Origin: Glomus cerebriforme
Taxonomy: Eukaryota; Glomeromycota; Glomeromycetes; Glomerales; Glomeraceae
DNA: 11,192 nucleotides
Direction of reading: 5' to 3'
Assembly: GCA_003550305.1 (NCBI GenBank)
Contig: QKYT01000069.1
Location: forward strand, 209,417 to 220,608
Part shown: piece by piece, positions 1-7,360 of the stretch
Position numbering within the stretch: position 1 is the first letter of the stretch
Layout of the letters: every line of letters starts with the position of its first letter
Program-made: the position numbers and the translations under genes
The notes under the pieces: generated by a model
Told to the model about the DNA's origin: nothing
The model's input: the letters and a program-made list of their open reading frames with translations, nothing else
Databases searched by the model: none

Positions 1-495
1 GATCCTGCACCTCCACCAAATCAACCAAAAGATCCACCAAAAAATCCTGCACCACCACCTCCACCACAAGATCCTGCACCTCCGCCACCACAAAATGATC
101 CTGCACCCCTTCCTACTACACAACCAAATCAACCCCCGCCAGTACAAACAACTCCTGTAATTACATTAACTAGTACTCAATATTTTGATCCAGCTACTAC
201 TGCATCTCCAAATCCAACAAATCCAATTGGATCCTCTACTGCACCGAAACAAAATAATGGATTAAATAGCGGAAATTCAAGTAGTGATGGTGGTTCTGCA
301 ACAAAAACCATTATAATTGCTGCATCTGTTGTAGGTGGAATTGTTGTTTTAGGCGGTGCTGCTATGGCAGTATTCAGATATCAAAAATCAAAATCTGATT
401 GGGATGATGAAGGTGAAGTTGTACTGAGAGATGGTAGAGGAGGTTTTGCTGCTGGTGATCCATTTAAGAGCACATTAGATCAGTATCATAGATAG
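1..495 (+). CDS. Pro-rich single-pass membrane protein, 3' end (5' partial)
   Basis: Frame 1 is open from the first base to a TAG at 493-495 (164 codons), so the start lies outside the window. The first ~50 residues are a degenerate repeat built on DPAPPP and PPQ units. Residues ~50-102 are rich in Thr, Ser, Asn and Pro, typical of an O-glycosylated stalk. Residues ~103-125 form one hydrophobic segment (TIIIAASVVGGIVVLGG and onward) ending before Arg126. The remaining ~39 residues are a charged tail ending DPFKSTLDQYHR. This order (Pro/Ser/Thr ectodomain, one helix, short polar tail) is that of fungal type I surface proteins such as Mid2/SKG6-like wall sensors. The exact family cannot be named because the N-terminal domain is missing. 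Codons are clean, with no premature stops, unlike the rest of the window, so I regard it as a functional host gene. The fold and localisation are predictions from composition. Confidence 0.8.
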   Translation, partial: DPAPPPNQPKDPPKNPAPPPPPQDPAPPPPQNDPAPLPTTQPNQPPPVQTTPVITLTSTQYFDPATTASPNPTNPIGSSTAPKQNNGLNSGNSSSDGGSATKTIIIAASVVGGIVVLGGAAMAVFRYQKSKSDWDDEGEVVLRDGRGGFAAGDPFKSTLDQYHR

Positions 496-769
496 GAATA
501 TTTAACCTTTTTTATATAATTTAATATATTTTATATTTGGTAAACAATTAATTTTATAATTCTTTTAATTCTATTTTTATAAGCACAAACCATTCTTTTG
601 TTCTCAAATAATAGAGCAAAGCATTATCCATTTATTACACTTTCTACATACCCAGGTGGTAATTGTAGATTATGTAGCATTTATTTGTTTTTTTTTTCTG
701 ATGTATTTATATTTATATTTTAATTTTTGTGAAATATTTTTTCATTAATTCAGTACATGAATATCAAAA

Positions 770-775
770 AATAAA
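770..775 (+). promoter_or_regulatory. candidate polyadenylation signal AATAAA
   Basis: An AATAAA hexamer lies 275 bases downstream of the stop codon of the membrane protein gene. In DNA this AT-rich the hexamer is expected often by chance, so it is only a candidate 3' end signal. Confidence 0.25.
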
Positions 776-1067
776 GTCTCATCTAATTTTATAATAAACT
801 TTTAAAAATCCTAAGTATGGTATTCAGTTAATTATTATTTATTATAAAGGTAATGACTTTAGTTATTAGAAGTTTATTTTTTAATATATAATATTATTTA
901 AAACTTTATTAATTTCATTTATTTTTATCATTCCTCATATACATTAATTATAATAGATCAAATTTATTTGATTCATTAAAATAATAAATAAATACATAAG
1001 TAATAACTATATAAATTTAATTTTAAAATTCTTATTTTATATATTGAATTTTGCTAACTTGCCTTCC

Positions 1068-1095
1068 AGATAAAATCATTCAAGTGATTTTATCT
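1068..1095. repeat. short perfect hairpin
   Basis: AGATAAAATCA (1068-1078) pairs perfectly with TGATTTTATCT (1085-1095) across a 6-base loop. It could be a relic of a small foldback element or chance in AT-rich DNA. No flanking duplication was found. Confidence 0.4.
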
Positions 1096-1276
1096 ATATT
1101 GTAAATTTTAAATTTTATTATATTAATATATGCTATATAAATTGTAAAATTAATATATGGCAAATTACAAAGTAAATATAAAATAACTTTATATTAAATA
1201 TTTGGATAATGCAAAATATAATAACCAGATTGCTTACACTTTTAACAGTATTTTACTTTTTTTGGTTATTAAAATC

Positions 1277-1687
1277 TTAAATTAATGAACCACTACCACC
1301 TTCAGAATCCCAAATATTAGTTATATTATTAATATCTTGTATTATATAAACTTTCTTTTTTATTGAAAGCTCTCTTTTTAATTTATAATGATTAGATTGA
1401 TGGTTATGTTATACATATAATGGATTATTAACAATAATATTGTCAATAATATTAACATTTTCTTATTGATTAGAAAGTTCTTTTATTATTTTAATAAAAT
1501 ATTGTGTTTAATTAACAAATTCACTTACTTTATCTGTCTGAATTGCATAATTAAATTCTTTTTTAATTTGCAATTTGTGAGAAACAGAAAGATCTACATT
1601 AGTGATCGGCAGAGCAATTTTATAATTAAATTTATTAGTATTATTATAGATACCATCCAAATTATTTTGGGATGTTATAAATATAAT
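1277..1687 (-). pseudogene. decayed C-terminal part of a repeated gene (copy A), possibly a transposase tail
   Basis: On the minus strand a single frame runs from about 1687 down to a stop at 1277-1279 with three internal TAA codons and no frameshift. It reads with segments such as ALPITNVDLSVSHKLQIKKE and, near the end, NITNIWDSEGGSGSLI. Every internal TAA can be explained as CAA to TAA. The stretch NHQSNHYK has the spacing and base pattern expected from an AT-hook-like GRPPNRYK after C-to-T and G-to-A changes. Some transposase-derived fungal proteins end in such a tail, but this is a guess. The same LPITNVDLSV motif appears in a second relic at 2049-2215 on the other strand, which supports real coding ancestry. 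The N-terminal part is absent or unrecognisable. Confidence 0.45.
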
Positions 1688-1784
1688 TTAAGATGTACAA
1701 ATTCATTTAGTTTATATGTAATTTATTAAGTAAAATACCAAAATAATTTGGGATTTTACTATATGTCCAAATTGATTTTGGGAT
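1657..1784. repeat. three copies of CCAAATTATTTTGGGAT-type motif
   Basis: CCAAATTATTTTGGGAT (1657-1673) recurs as a near-identical direct copy at 1767-1784 (CCAAATTGATTTTGGGAT). An inverted copy sits between them at 1738-1754. The arrangement resembles worn ends of a small inverted-repeat element, but no matching boundaries or target duplication are clear. Confidence 0.4.
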
Positions 1785-2048
1785 TTCGGTAACATCTATA
1801 ATTAGTACCTATAATCTGAAACCGTCGGACAAATATTGTCATATTTTGATAATTGTTTTGGATCTTTAAAAATAATAGATTAATTTATGGCTTTCTGGCT
1901 ACCTCCCATAAAAAAATCATAAGAATATCTTTGAAATTACAAATTATGCAATTAGATATTTTCATTAAATATTATTATTAAAATTACTGGCTAAGGATTA
2001 TGGATATGGTAGGGTAATAGAGTATGCTATATTTTTTTACCTATTTTT
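1785..2048. other. AT-rich spacer between two gene relics
   Basis: Slightly richer in GC around 1800-1910 (for example AAACCGTCGGAC), suggesting a worn coding or element remnant, but no frame could be followed and no repeat boundary was found. Confidence 0.4.
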
Positions 2049-2215
2049 TTGCAATTAATATTAGCCAAATTATTTGTAATATTAATTAAAATTATCATAA
2101 TACAGGTCAGAGGTGCTTTGTTTAATTTAGCAACATATAGATTATAGCTAAAATGTTTACTAATTACTAATATTGATCTTTCCGTTTCTTGCAAATTGTG
2201 AATTAATATAATCAT
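2049..2215 (+). pseudogene. decayed fragment of the same repeated gene (copy B)
   Basis: A plus-strand frame beginning about 2049 reads through AKLFVILIKI, then QVRGALFNLATYRL, a TAG, then LLITNIDLSVSCKL and a TGA. LLITNIDLSVSCKL matches LPITNVDLSVSHKL of the minus-strand relic at 1277-1687, including similarity at DNA level around TGATCTTTC. Copy B therefore supplies sequence upstream of the shared motif and copy A supplies sequence downstream of it. The frame is lost after about 2215. A minus-strand open frame over the same bases is a by-product of the antisense. Function is unknown; a transposase-like or expanded fungal family is possible. Confidence 0.4.
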
Positions 2216-2371
2216 TTCAAATCCAAATTTTTATTTTAGATTTTATAGTTGCAAAATGTTAAGTATTTTTTTGAATTCTTATAAGATATTAAAATAATAC
2301 TTGTTAAACTTAAAATTATTCAATTTTTAATTTGATATACATATATAAGATTATATTTTTATTGACTAAAA

Positions 2372-2494
2372 GCAGATTTCTTATTTTTTTTTTTTGACAA
2401 GTTAAACGTATTTATTTTAAATAATGAATATATTCTATAAATTACGTATACATCCTTTATAAAGAAAAATGTAACTTGTTGCAGATTTCTTATT
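2372..2494 (-). mobile_element. 5'-truncated poly-A retroposon with 14-bp target duplication
   Basis: GCAGATTTCTTATT occurs at 2372-2385 and again at 2481-2494, flanking an ~85-bp body (2396-2480) and a run of 12 T (2384-2395). Read on the minus strand the order is target duplication, body, poly-A, target duplication. This is the layout left by target-primed reverse transcription. The last ~20 bases of the body before the A run (ending TACGTTTAACTTGTC) match the 3' end of the longer element at 10549-10977 with few differences. The body also starts with an ACAAGTTA that is the complement of its own end, so the 3' region can fold. This copy is so short that only the 3' untranslated end was inserted. 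Confidence 0.75.
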
Positions 2495-2940
2495 ATTATA
2501 ATATTAAAAAATAAATTTAATATGATATTATGTATTATTTAAATAAGATATATATAACTCTAAAGAAATATCTATATATAATATTATGATTAATAAGTTA
2601 TAAATAAATATATATATATAATCTATTATAAGAGATATTAATTGTTAATTATAATATCTAATCACTTTTCAAACTTCTTAAATATTAATGTTAAGATATA
2701 TCTTTAATTAAAAATAAAAATAGAGATTATAGTTGATCATAATTATTTTCTTTATCCATAATTTTTTAGTAAAAATCATCTGAAATCTAAAAAAATTATT
2801 AGAATTAGATTTTTATTATTTATATAATTTTTTAGTGATTTGTATTTTATTTTTATATTATTAGTATAATAGTTACTATATTTTTTTTCTTCTTAATCTA
2901 ATAGTTTTAATCCTTTTTTTTTAAAAGAATTTAACCTTTA
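2495..2940. other. AT-rich stretch, no gene seen
   Basis: Contains (AT)n microsatellite runs near 2605-2620 and an imperfect palindrome around 2633-2660. No coding frame or element boundary is supported. Confidence 0.5.
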
Positions 2941-2982
2941 TTCTTAATCTAATCCTAACTCTAATTCTAACTCTAATTTAAA
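2941..2982. repeat. degenerate CCCTAA-like hexamer array
   Basis: Consecutive hexamers in one register read ATCTAA, TCCTAA, CTCTAA, TTCTAA, CTCTAA (2947-2976), flanked by weaker units. Each differs from the telomeric CCCTAA mainly at the first two positions, almost always by C to T. An old interstitial telomere-type tract decayed by transitions fits. Simple low-complexity sequence is the alternative. Confidence 0.4.
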
Positions 2983-3067
2983 CTAAAGCTTATCTCTAAT
3001 AATATTAACTAATTATTTGGTATTTTGTGATTTTTTCTAGTTTTTTTATAATTAATAATGACTATAA

Positions 3068-3130
3068 TAAAATGTATATCAGGTACAAAAATCATGTATC
3101 AGGCATTAAAATCTTGTATCAGTTATTATT
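3068..3130. repeat. three ~20-bp imperfect direct repeats
   Basis: The motif AAAATN(1-3)TGTATCAG occurs three times in tandem (AAAATGTATATCAGG, AAAATCATGTATCAGG, AAAATCTTGTATCAG). Purpose unknown. It lies just outside the left end of the large element. Confidence 0.5.
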
Positions 3131-3192
3131 TGTTTATTAAAAATACAATAAAAATGTTTAAAATAAACTAATTAATTATAGACAAATAAATA

Positions 3193-3205
3193 CACAGGTA
3201 AAATG
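3193..3205 (+). repeat. left terminal inverted repeat of the large element
   Basis: CACAGGTAAAATG, exact inverted match to 9128-9140. Preceded by ATA. Confidence 0.65.
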
Positions 3206-3306
3206 CTGTTCAATCGGGCATATATCTGATTGATAACTATTAAAATAATTAGTTAACATAGTATATATATCAGATTAAACAAAAATTGGTGATCAATAAG
3301 GCACAT

Positions 3307-3337
3307 ATCCAATTAAATACAATATAAGTAATTGGAT
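3307..3337. repeat. subterminal palindrome
   Basis: ATCCAATT (3307-3314) and AATTGGAT (3330-3337) form an inverted pair in the left subterminal region. ATCCAATTGATA recurs near 7308-7319 in the right subterminal region. Confidence 0.45.
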
Positions 3338-3480
3338 TGACCGATTTATAGTTATTTTATTAAGTGACAAAATTAGCAACCCGATTTGTAATAATTTGTA
3401 AAATCAACCTTCATAAAATTCGGCCTAAATTCAGCTGATTTTAAAAAAATTCACCTAAATTAGTAATAATGCACAGTTCG

Positions 3481-3724
3481 ACCCATATTCGACCCTGCAG
3501 AATGATGGCTGAATTGCATATTAATTTTTATTAAAATTAAACTTATATTCGACCTTGCAAACTAATGGTCAAATTATCACCGAATTATACACTAATTTTT
3601 ATTAAAATTAAACTTATATTCGACCTTGCAGACTAATGGTCGAATTATCACTGAATTACACACTAATTTTTATTAAATTAAACTTATATTCGACCTTGCA
3701 GACTAATGGTCGAATTATCACCCT
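3481..3724. repeat. ~70-bp tandem repeats, left subterminal array
   Basis: Four units start at 3481, 3541, 3612 and 3682 (lengths 60, 71, 70 and a partial ~42). Each has the order ACTTATATTCGACC, TTGCAGACTAAT, GGTCGAATTATCAC, then a T-rich tail ATTTTTATTAAAATTAA. TTCGACC and GGTCGAA in one unit are complementary, so each unit can fold into a 7-bp hairpin with a 12-base loop. Differences between units include G-to-A and C-to-T changes (GGTCGAA versus GGTCAAA). In CACTA elements such arrays bind an element-encoded protein; that role is inferred here. Confidence 0.7.
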
Positions 3725-3840
3725 TTTTTAAACAAAAATACAAAAAATGATGGCTGAATTACATGCTATAAAATAATAATGCAACATGTTGTTCACTTCC
3801 AATATAATATTAAAATATCATTATAGGTATATGTGAAGAA

Positions 3841-3900
3841 TGTGTATTGATTGACATCGTTAAATCAAGCTGTGTATCGATTTACATCATCGAATCAAGC
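3841..3900 (+). repeat. two 30-bp direct repeats
   Basis: 3841-3870 and 3871-3900 match at 25 of 30 positions (both begin TGTGTAT and end AATCAAGC). They lie just upstream of the first recognised exon of the internal gene. The length is a multiple of three, so they could belong to its 5' coding part, but every frame here carries stops or is ambiguous. Confidence 0.6.
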
Positions 3901-3920
3901 GATTCTACTAACACTTATGA

Positions 3921-4119
3921 CATTGGAGTCTCGTAGCAGGTAAAGGTGTCGATTGTTCGGGATGTAATTCTAAAGAAGATGTTTGTTCATGTGCAGCTTT
4001 TGTGCGTGGATTGACCATTTATTCGTCACCTTTTGGTAAAAGTGGATTAGACGTTGAAGAACTTGGAGTATTATATTCGTCTAAGATATCAGTTGCAATA
4101 ATTAATATCAATGGCGTTG
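3921..4119 (+). other. exon with Cys cluster of the element-borne gene
   Basis: Open without stops from CAT at 3921 to a phase-1 donor (G then GTTTGA at 4120). It encodes HWSLVAGKGVDCSGC and onward, with four Cys in a C-x2-C-x6-C-x-C arrangement at 3954-3992 that could hold zinc, then AAFVRGLTIYSSPFGKSG and a short segment to ISVAIININGV. The frame continues upstream to about 3834 but only with TGA and TAA codons (3909, 3918 and others), so the true start of the exon is uncertain. Confidence 0.45.
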
Positions 4120-4188
4120 GTTTGATATTTAACTTTGATTTATTTTACTGATTTCTAACTACTTAATTGAGTTTAATTTTATTAATAG
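4120..4188 (+). other. intron of the element-borne gene
   Basis: 69 bp, GTTTGA to ATAG, with a CTAAC branch-type sequence at about 4155-4159. Removing it joins a phase-1 exon to an exon starting with two bases, keeping the frame of the PRPKITT repeat region. Confidence 0.5.
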
Positions 4189-4253
4189 AACTATTAGCTT
4201 TGATAGGCCAAATACCTTCAATACTTTCTATACTAAGAAATTCATCAACACCA

Positions 4254-4449
4254 CCTTGACCAAAAATTACATCATCACTACCTCGTCTTAAAATCACCAC
4301 AACATCATCATTACCTCGACCTAAAATCACCACAACCTCATCAACATCACATTGACCTAAAATCACATCATTACCACTTCGATCTAAAATCACCACAATA
4401 TCATCAATACCACCTCGTCCTAAAATCACCACAACCTCATCATCATCAC
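4254..4449 (+). repeat. coding tandem repeat (PRPKITTTSS units)
   Basis: Six units of 27-36 bases built on CCTCGACCTAAAATCACC, read in the plus frame as PRPKITTTSS with variants. Two units have TGA where the others have CGA or CGT (4257 and 4353), which shows directly that these stops arose from Arg codons. The antisense frame (4163-4432, minus) is open only because the repeat has no stops there; its translation is a low-complexity shadow. Confidence 0.7.
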
Positions 4450-4677
4450 CTCAAATTAATATACAAAACAACACATCCTCAGTATTTTCCTTTCCATCCC
4501 AATAATCTGTTATAATGTCGAATATTATTAAAAAATATCCAAATATCAACGTACCGAGGAGTCGTCAAACTTCAGGTCATGAAGAAGAAGTGGTATCTGG
4601 TAAGTAAATTGAATTTGTCATACAACAATATATTATATTACATATATACGTATCCCTTAATGTGAAATTTATGACAG

Positions 4678-5015
4678 AAGTCGATAAGTTGATAACTGAA
4701 AATGGCCAACTTCAGGACGAATTATATAGAAAATGATTAATGATAGCTGAGTTGAAACAGAAAATAGACAATTTAGAAGGTAGTCTTTAGCAAGTAGAGA
4801 AGGAGAACACCTTATTGCGTGAGTATAATGGAATATTTGGAGTCAAAACGGACAAACTATACGAAGAGAACAAAGCTCTCCAAGGTGAACTCGAATGATA
4901 CTGACAAATTCGTATACCTCGATCAATTACTAATCCTTCGCCAACAGAATGATCTAAAAAAAGATTAAAATCAAAAGAAAAATCTCCAGATAAAGCTAAT
5001 GATATAGCAGCAAGG
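4678..5015 (+). other. coiled-coil exon of the element-borne gene
   Basis: Joins exon 4189-4599 in phase (GAA across the junction after a 78-bp intron GTAAGT...ACAG). It encodes EVDKLITENGQLQDELYRK, ELKQKIDNLEG, VEKENTLLREYNGIFG and DKLYEENKALQGELE, with heptad Leu/Ile spacing typical of a dimerising coiled coil. A basic KKRLKSKEKSPDKAND segment at the end is a possible nuclear localisation signal. Five in-frame stops break it. The exon ends in phase 0 at AGG before GTAAGA. Confidence 0.6.
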
Positions 5016-5092
5016 GTAAGAATTGTTAGTTTATAATCGAACTTATGTATACAGCCTTTTTACTATTCAATTTTAATTTTTTTGTTATTTAG

Positions 5093-5365
5093 TCCAAAAT
5101 GAAACATATTTTGAAGTGCCAAATCCCTGACGAATACGCGTTAGATTACAACAAGACTTTTGTCGAACAGTCAGATAAGATCTACAAGAAATTGATTCCC
5201 GAATTAAAGAAATTGATGAGTGGGCATTATAATCTGTCGGTCACTCAATTGTCTAATTGGTTATGATCAATACATAAGCATAAAAGAGACAGAATAAGAA
5301 AGTGACAATCGGGCCAATTAGACAGAGATGACTGACATATGTACATAAATGCCCGCTTGTCCGAA
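5093..5365 (+). other. helical, possibly DNA-binding exon of the element-borne gene
   Basis: Follows a 77-bp intron (5016-5092) in phase 0. It encodes MKHILKCQIPDEYALDYNKT, then IPELKKLMSGHYNLSVTQLS, NWL, and a very basic HKHKRDRIRK segment. LSVTQLSNWL followed by basic residues resembles the recognition helix of homeodomain-like folds, but the Asn expected after the Trp-Phe pair is not there, so the match is only suggestive. Stops at 5264, 5303 and 5333 sit where Arg would fit (TGA for CGA). It ends TCCGAA before a consensus donor GTGAGT. Confidence 0.55.
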
Positions 5366-5998
5366 GTGAGTAGTATTTTCACTGGTCAAAAACTGATCTA
5401 TCTTACAGATATCTTACAGATATCTTATAAATATCGGATATCCAAAATGCGGAAAATCTGCTATATATCGGATATTCAATATGTATACTATAGAATTAAA
5501 AAATACAATTTATTAATTATCTTGCTATCCAGTGATCATAAAAAGATGAAATATAGCTCATTCGATTCGTCTCTGAGACGTATCGAATGGTATTAATTTC
5601 GCATTTCTAGGTATAATAGATGCTGAGATATTTGATAAATCGTAAAAAAATAAATAAAAAATGCCGATTTGTCAAATATCTTGACATCTATTATACCTAG
5701 AAATGCGAAATTAATACCATTCGATACGTCTCAGTGAGGCAAATTGAATGAGCTATATTTCATCTTTTTATGATCACTGGATAGTGAGATAATTAATAAA
5801 TTGTATTTTTTAATTCTATAGTATACATATTGAGTACCCGATGTATAGCAGATTTTTTGCATTTTGGGTACCCGATATTTATAAGATATCTGTAAGATAT
5901 CTGTAAGATAGATCAGTTTTTGATCAGTGTTTATTTTAATATAATTCTTTTTAAGTTATTTAACAATTAATCTTTATACATTTGACAAAAAAAAATAG
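5366..5998 (+). other. intron enlarged by a MITE
   Basis: Donor GTGAGT at 5366 and acceptor ATAG at 5995-5998. Subtracting the 550-bp MITE and its TTT duplication leaves 80 bp, the size of the other introns in this gene. Confidence 0.55.
5380..5929. mobile_element. 550-bp foldback MITE with CACTG ends
   Basis: The left arm (5380-5642) and right arm (5665-5929) are complementary over almost their whole length with a 22-base loop. Ends are CACTGGTCAAAAACTGATC and, inverted, CACTGATCAAAAACTGATC. TTT flanks both sides (5377-5379 and 5930-5932). CACTG termini with a 3-bp duplication suggest a CACTA-type foldback element. The left arm has three 11-bp units of TTACAGATATC type at 5402-5434, mirrored on the right. 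Arm differences are often transitions (GGATATCC on the left, GGGTACCC on the right). An 85-codon open frame at 5339-5596 crosses the exon end and this arm and is not a gene. Confidence 0.8.
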
Positions 5999-6200
5999 GA
6001 GACTCAAAACGGCCATTAAGCTTTATGAGCAAAATGATGATAATTTACAGGAATTTGATAAAGACAAACTGCTATCAATTCTCGTTCAGAATGGATACCA
6101 TTCTATTGAACAATCGGACTCAGAAGATGAAACGTGACAAAAATTGCCAGATAACAAGCGATTTTTGCATGTATACGACCATGGGTGGCATTTAGAGAAG
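5999..6200 (+). other. exon of the element-borne gene
   Basis: Reads RLKTAIKLYEQNDDNL, QEFDKDKLLSILVQNGYHS, SIEQSDSEDET, a TGA at 6135 (CGA expected), then KLPDNKRFLHVYDHGWHLEK, ending in phase 0 before GTAATA. The frame starts at 6000, so relative to the upstream phase-0 exon there is one extra base at the acceptor, probably a small insertion. Confidence 0.5.
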
Positions 6201-6274
6201 GTAATAAAGCAATTGATTGTTATTTATTTATTTTAGTATTTATTCGGCCTTCGTTTTATCTTTATTTTTAATAG

Positions 6275-6610
6275 TTGAAGTACCTACTTCAGGATGTATT
6301 ACACCCCGTTGCTGAGAAAATTCAACATGTGAAAAAGCAGCAAAAGCGAATATATGATAATGATACTTACTTCACGTATAGCAAACCGCCTGAGAACACT
6401 CCTGAATGGACATACGATGCTGAGAAAATCAGAAATGAAGCAACAGATGTCAAAATGCTTGAATACGAAGTCAATGATAATAATGATAAAATAACTCAAT
6501 ACGATGATGTGAGTTTAACAGATCTGAATTTAGATTATTTATTAAATTTGGCAGAGATGAATCTGATCCGGCCTGAAAATTTAGACGAAATCAGAAAAAG
6601 CTTGTAATCG
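6275..6610 (+). other. longest open exon of the element-borne gene
   Basis: After a 74-bp intron (GTAATA...ATAG) the phase-0 frame encodes LKYLLQDVLHPVAEKIQHVK, a YSKPPENTPEWTYDAEKIR segment and an acidic, Leu-rich end (LTDLNLDYLLNLAEMNLIRP). A TAA at 6605-6607 comes three bases before a consensus donor GTAAGT at 6611. Either TAA was CAA and the gene continues, or this is the natural end. Acidic Leu-rich ends like this often mediate protein contacts; no family is assigned. Confidence 0.55.
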
Positions 6611-6670
6611 GTAAGTTGAATTGGTTTTTATTAATTTTATCACAAACTAAAATTATTTACATTATACTAG

Positions 6671-6779
6671 CAAAAAAATCACGAAAAGAAAAGAAGTTAA
6701 AAGGGAAAAAAAAGCTGATCCAGAAGAAGAAACTATTGACGCTATTTTTAATGCAGAAGTAGTATATTCTGATTCATAA
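6671..6779 (+). other. probable last exon of the element-borne gene
   Basis: After acceptor ACTAG (6670) one frame reads KKITKRKEVKREKKADPEEE, then TIDAIFNAEVVYSDS and TAA at 6777-6779. Charged composition looks coding. The frame is one base off the phase-0 donor at 6610; the A-run at 6672-6678 is a likely place for a slip. Confidence 0.4.
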
Positions 6780-7332
6780 CTAATTCTGATCTTTATGCCA
6801 TTAAAGAAGTTTCCAAGTAGAATGTCGCATGCGTCTTTCTTTCGTAACTTTATCTTTTTTCTCTTTTTGTTATTTTTATGTTATATAGTTAGTTTTATAT
6901 TATTAAACGGAGTTTTTTGGTAGTTTTATATGAATATTATTATATGGATTTTTGTAGTTTTATAGGATATTATATTAGACGCTTTATATAGAATGAATAT
7001 TATTGATAAATAGGTCGAACTAGAGAGTTTTTAAAGTGGAATATACGGGGTTTTAAAGGTCAAATATTGGTTTTTTAAGGTTGAATATATGGTTTTAAAG
7101 GTTGAATTTGCTTTTTTTTTAAAGTTTAATAAAGTATGAATGATATCCAAATTTTCTTTCTGAATTTGTAATGATTGGCAACCTAACTGCACCAAAAATT
7201 GACCTTAATTTAACGCAGGTTAGATCATCATTCGACCTAGATTTGACCTGATTAAATTTAGGTTAAATTGTCTTATTTCGACTAGTGCCGATTGCATACA
7301 AAGTAAATATCCAATTGATAGCCTTGCAGATA
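6780..7332. repeat. right subterminal region with short tandem repeats
   Basis: No gene. TAGTTTTAT recurs three times between about 6888 and 6964. From about 7025 to 7124 there are four imperfect ~22-bp units of the form GGTTGAATATATGGTTTTAAA. GGTCGAA (7013), AAGGTCAAA, AAGGTTGAA (twice), TTCGACC (7231) and TTTGACC (7242) share the core of the left array. GGTTGAA is what GGTCGAA becomes after C to T, so the array looks decayed. Confidence 0.55.
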
Positions 7333-7360
7333 TAGTGGCGATCAAAAGTAACGCATCACC
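7333..7360 (+). repeat. left terminal inverted repeat of the Tc1 element
   Basis: TAGTGGCGATCAAAAGTAAC and onward, matching the complement of 8954-8978 except the first base. Confidence 0.85.

Larger units (their letters stand above)
496..1276. other. AT-rich intergenic stretch
   Basis: No reading frame of interest is seen on either strand. The first ~280 bases probably include the 3' UTR of the upstream gene. The one clear structure is an 11-bp perfect hairpin, AGATAAAATCA at 1068-1078 and its complement at 1085-1095, with a 6-base loop. TTAATATATG is repeated near 1124 and 1149. Nothing else is supported. Confidence 0.6.
3921..6779 (+). pseudogene. multi-exon gene carried by the large element: Cys cluster, PRPKITT repeats, coiled coil, basic helix region
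   Basis: Exons: ~3921-4119, 4189-4599, 4678-5015, 5093-5365, 5999-6200, 6275-6610 and probably 6671-6779. Introns start GT(A/G/T) and end AG, are 60-80 bp (one is enlarged to 633 bp by a MITE), and the phases agree across the first three introns and across 6201-6274. Protein order: a C-x2-C-x6-C-x-C cluster (VDCSGCNSKEDVCSC), a Pro/Ser/Thr repeat domain, a Leu/Glu-rich coiled coil, a basic KKRLKSKEKS patch, a helical region with LSVTQLSNWLRS, and acidic C-terminal parts. At least thirteen in-frame stops occur: TGA at 4257, 4353, 4734, 4896, 4902, 4950, 5264, 5303, 5333 and 6135, TAG at 4788, TAA at 4503 and 6605. All can derive from CGA, CAG or CAA by C to T. Exon 5 needs one extra base (5999) removed to stay in frame, and exon 7 also needs a one-base shift. 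I do not recognise the family. It could be the element's own DNA-binding gene or a captured host gene. Confidence 0.55.

Noticed and set aside
1466..1729. Plus-strand 87-codon open frame rich in Phe, Ile, Tyr and Asn
   Set aside because: Composition is that of translated AT-rich DNA; the minus strand over the same bases has a better supported relic.
2027..2215. Minus-strand 62-codon open frame
   Set aside because: The plus strand carries a motif shared with the relic at 1277-1687, so this frame is its shadow.
3481..3724. CRISPR-like array
   Set aside because: The ~70-bp units are tandem with no unique spacers, and the context is eukaryotic.
4163..4432. Minus-strand open frame rich in VVILGRG repeats
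   Set aside because: It is the antisense of the plus-strand PRPKITT repeat, whose frame joins both flanking exons through consensus splice sites. The minus frame has no support beyond lacking stops.
5339..5596. Plus-strand 85-codon open frame
   Set aside because: Its first codons are the end of a real exon but the rest runs into the MITE arm; the donor GTGAGT at 5366 ends the coding part.
4257..6137. Alternative genetic code with TGA read as an amino acid
   Set aside because: TGA occurs where sibling repeat units and family context have Arg CGA, TAA and TAG also occur, and the upstream host gene is clean; mutation explains it more simply.
6299..6499. Minus-strand 66-codon open frame
   Set aside because: Antisense of the open exon 6275-6610, which splices in phase with its upstream exon.
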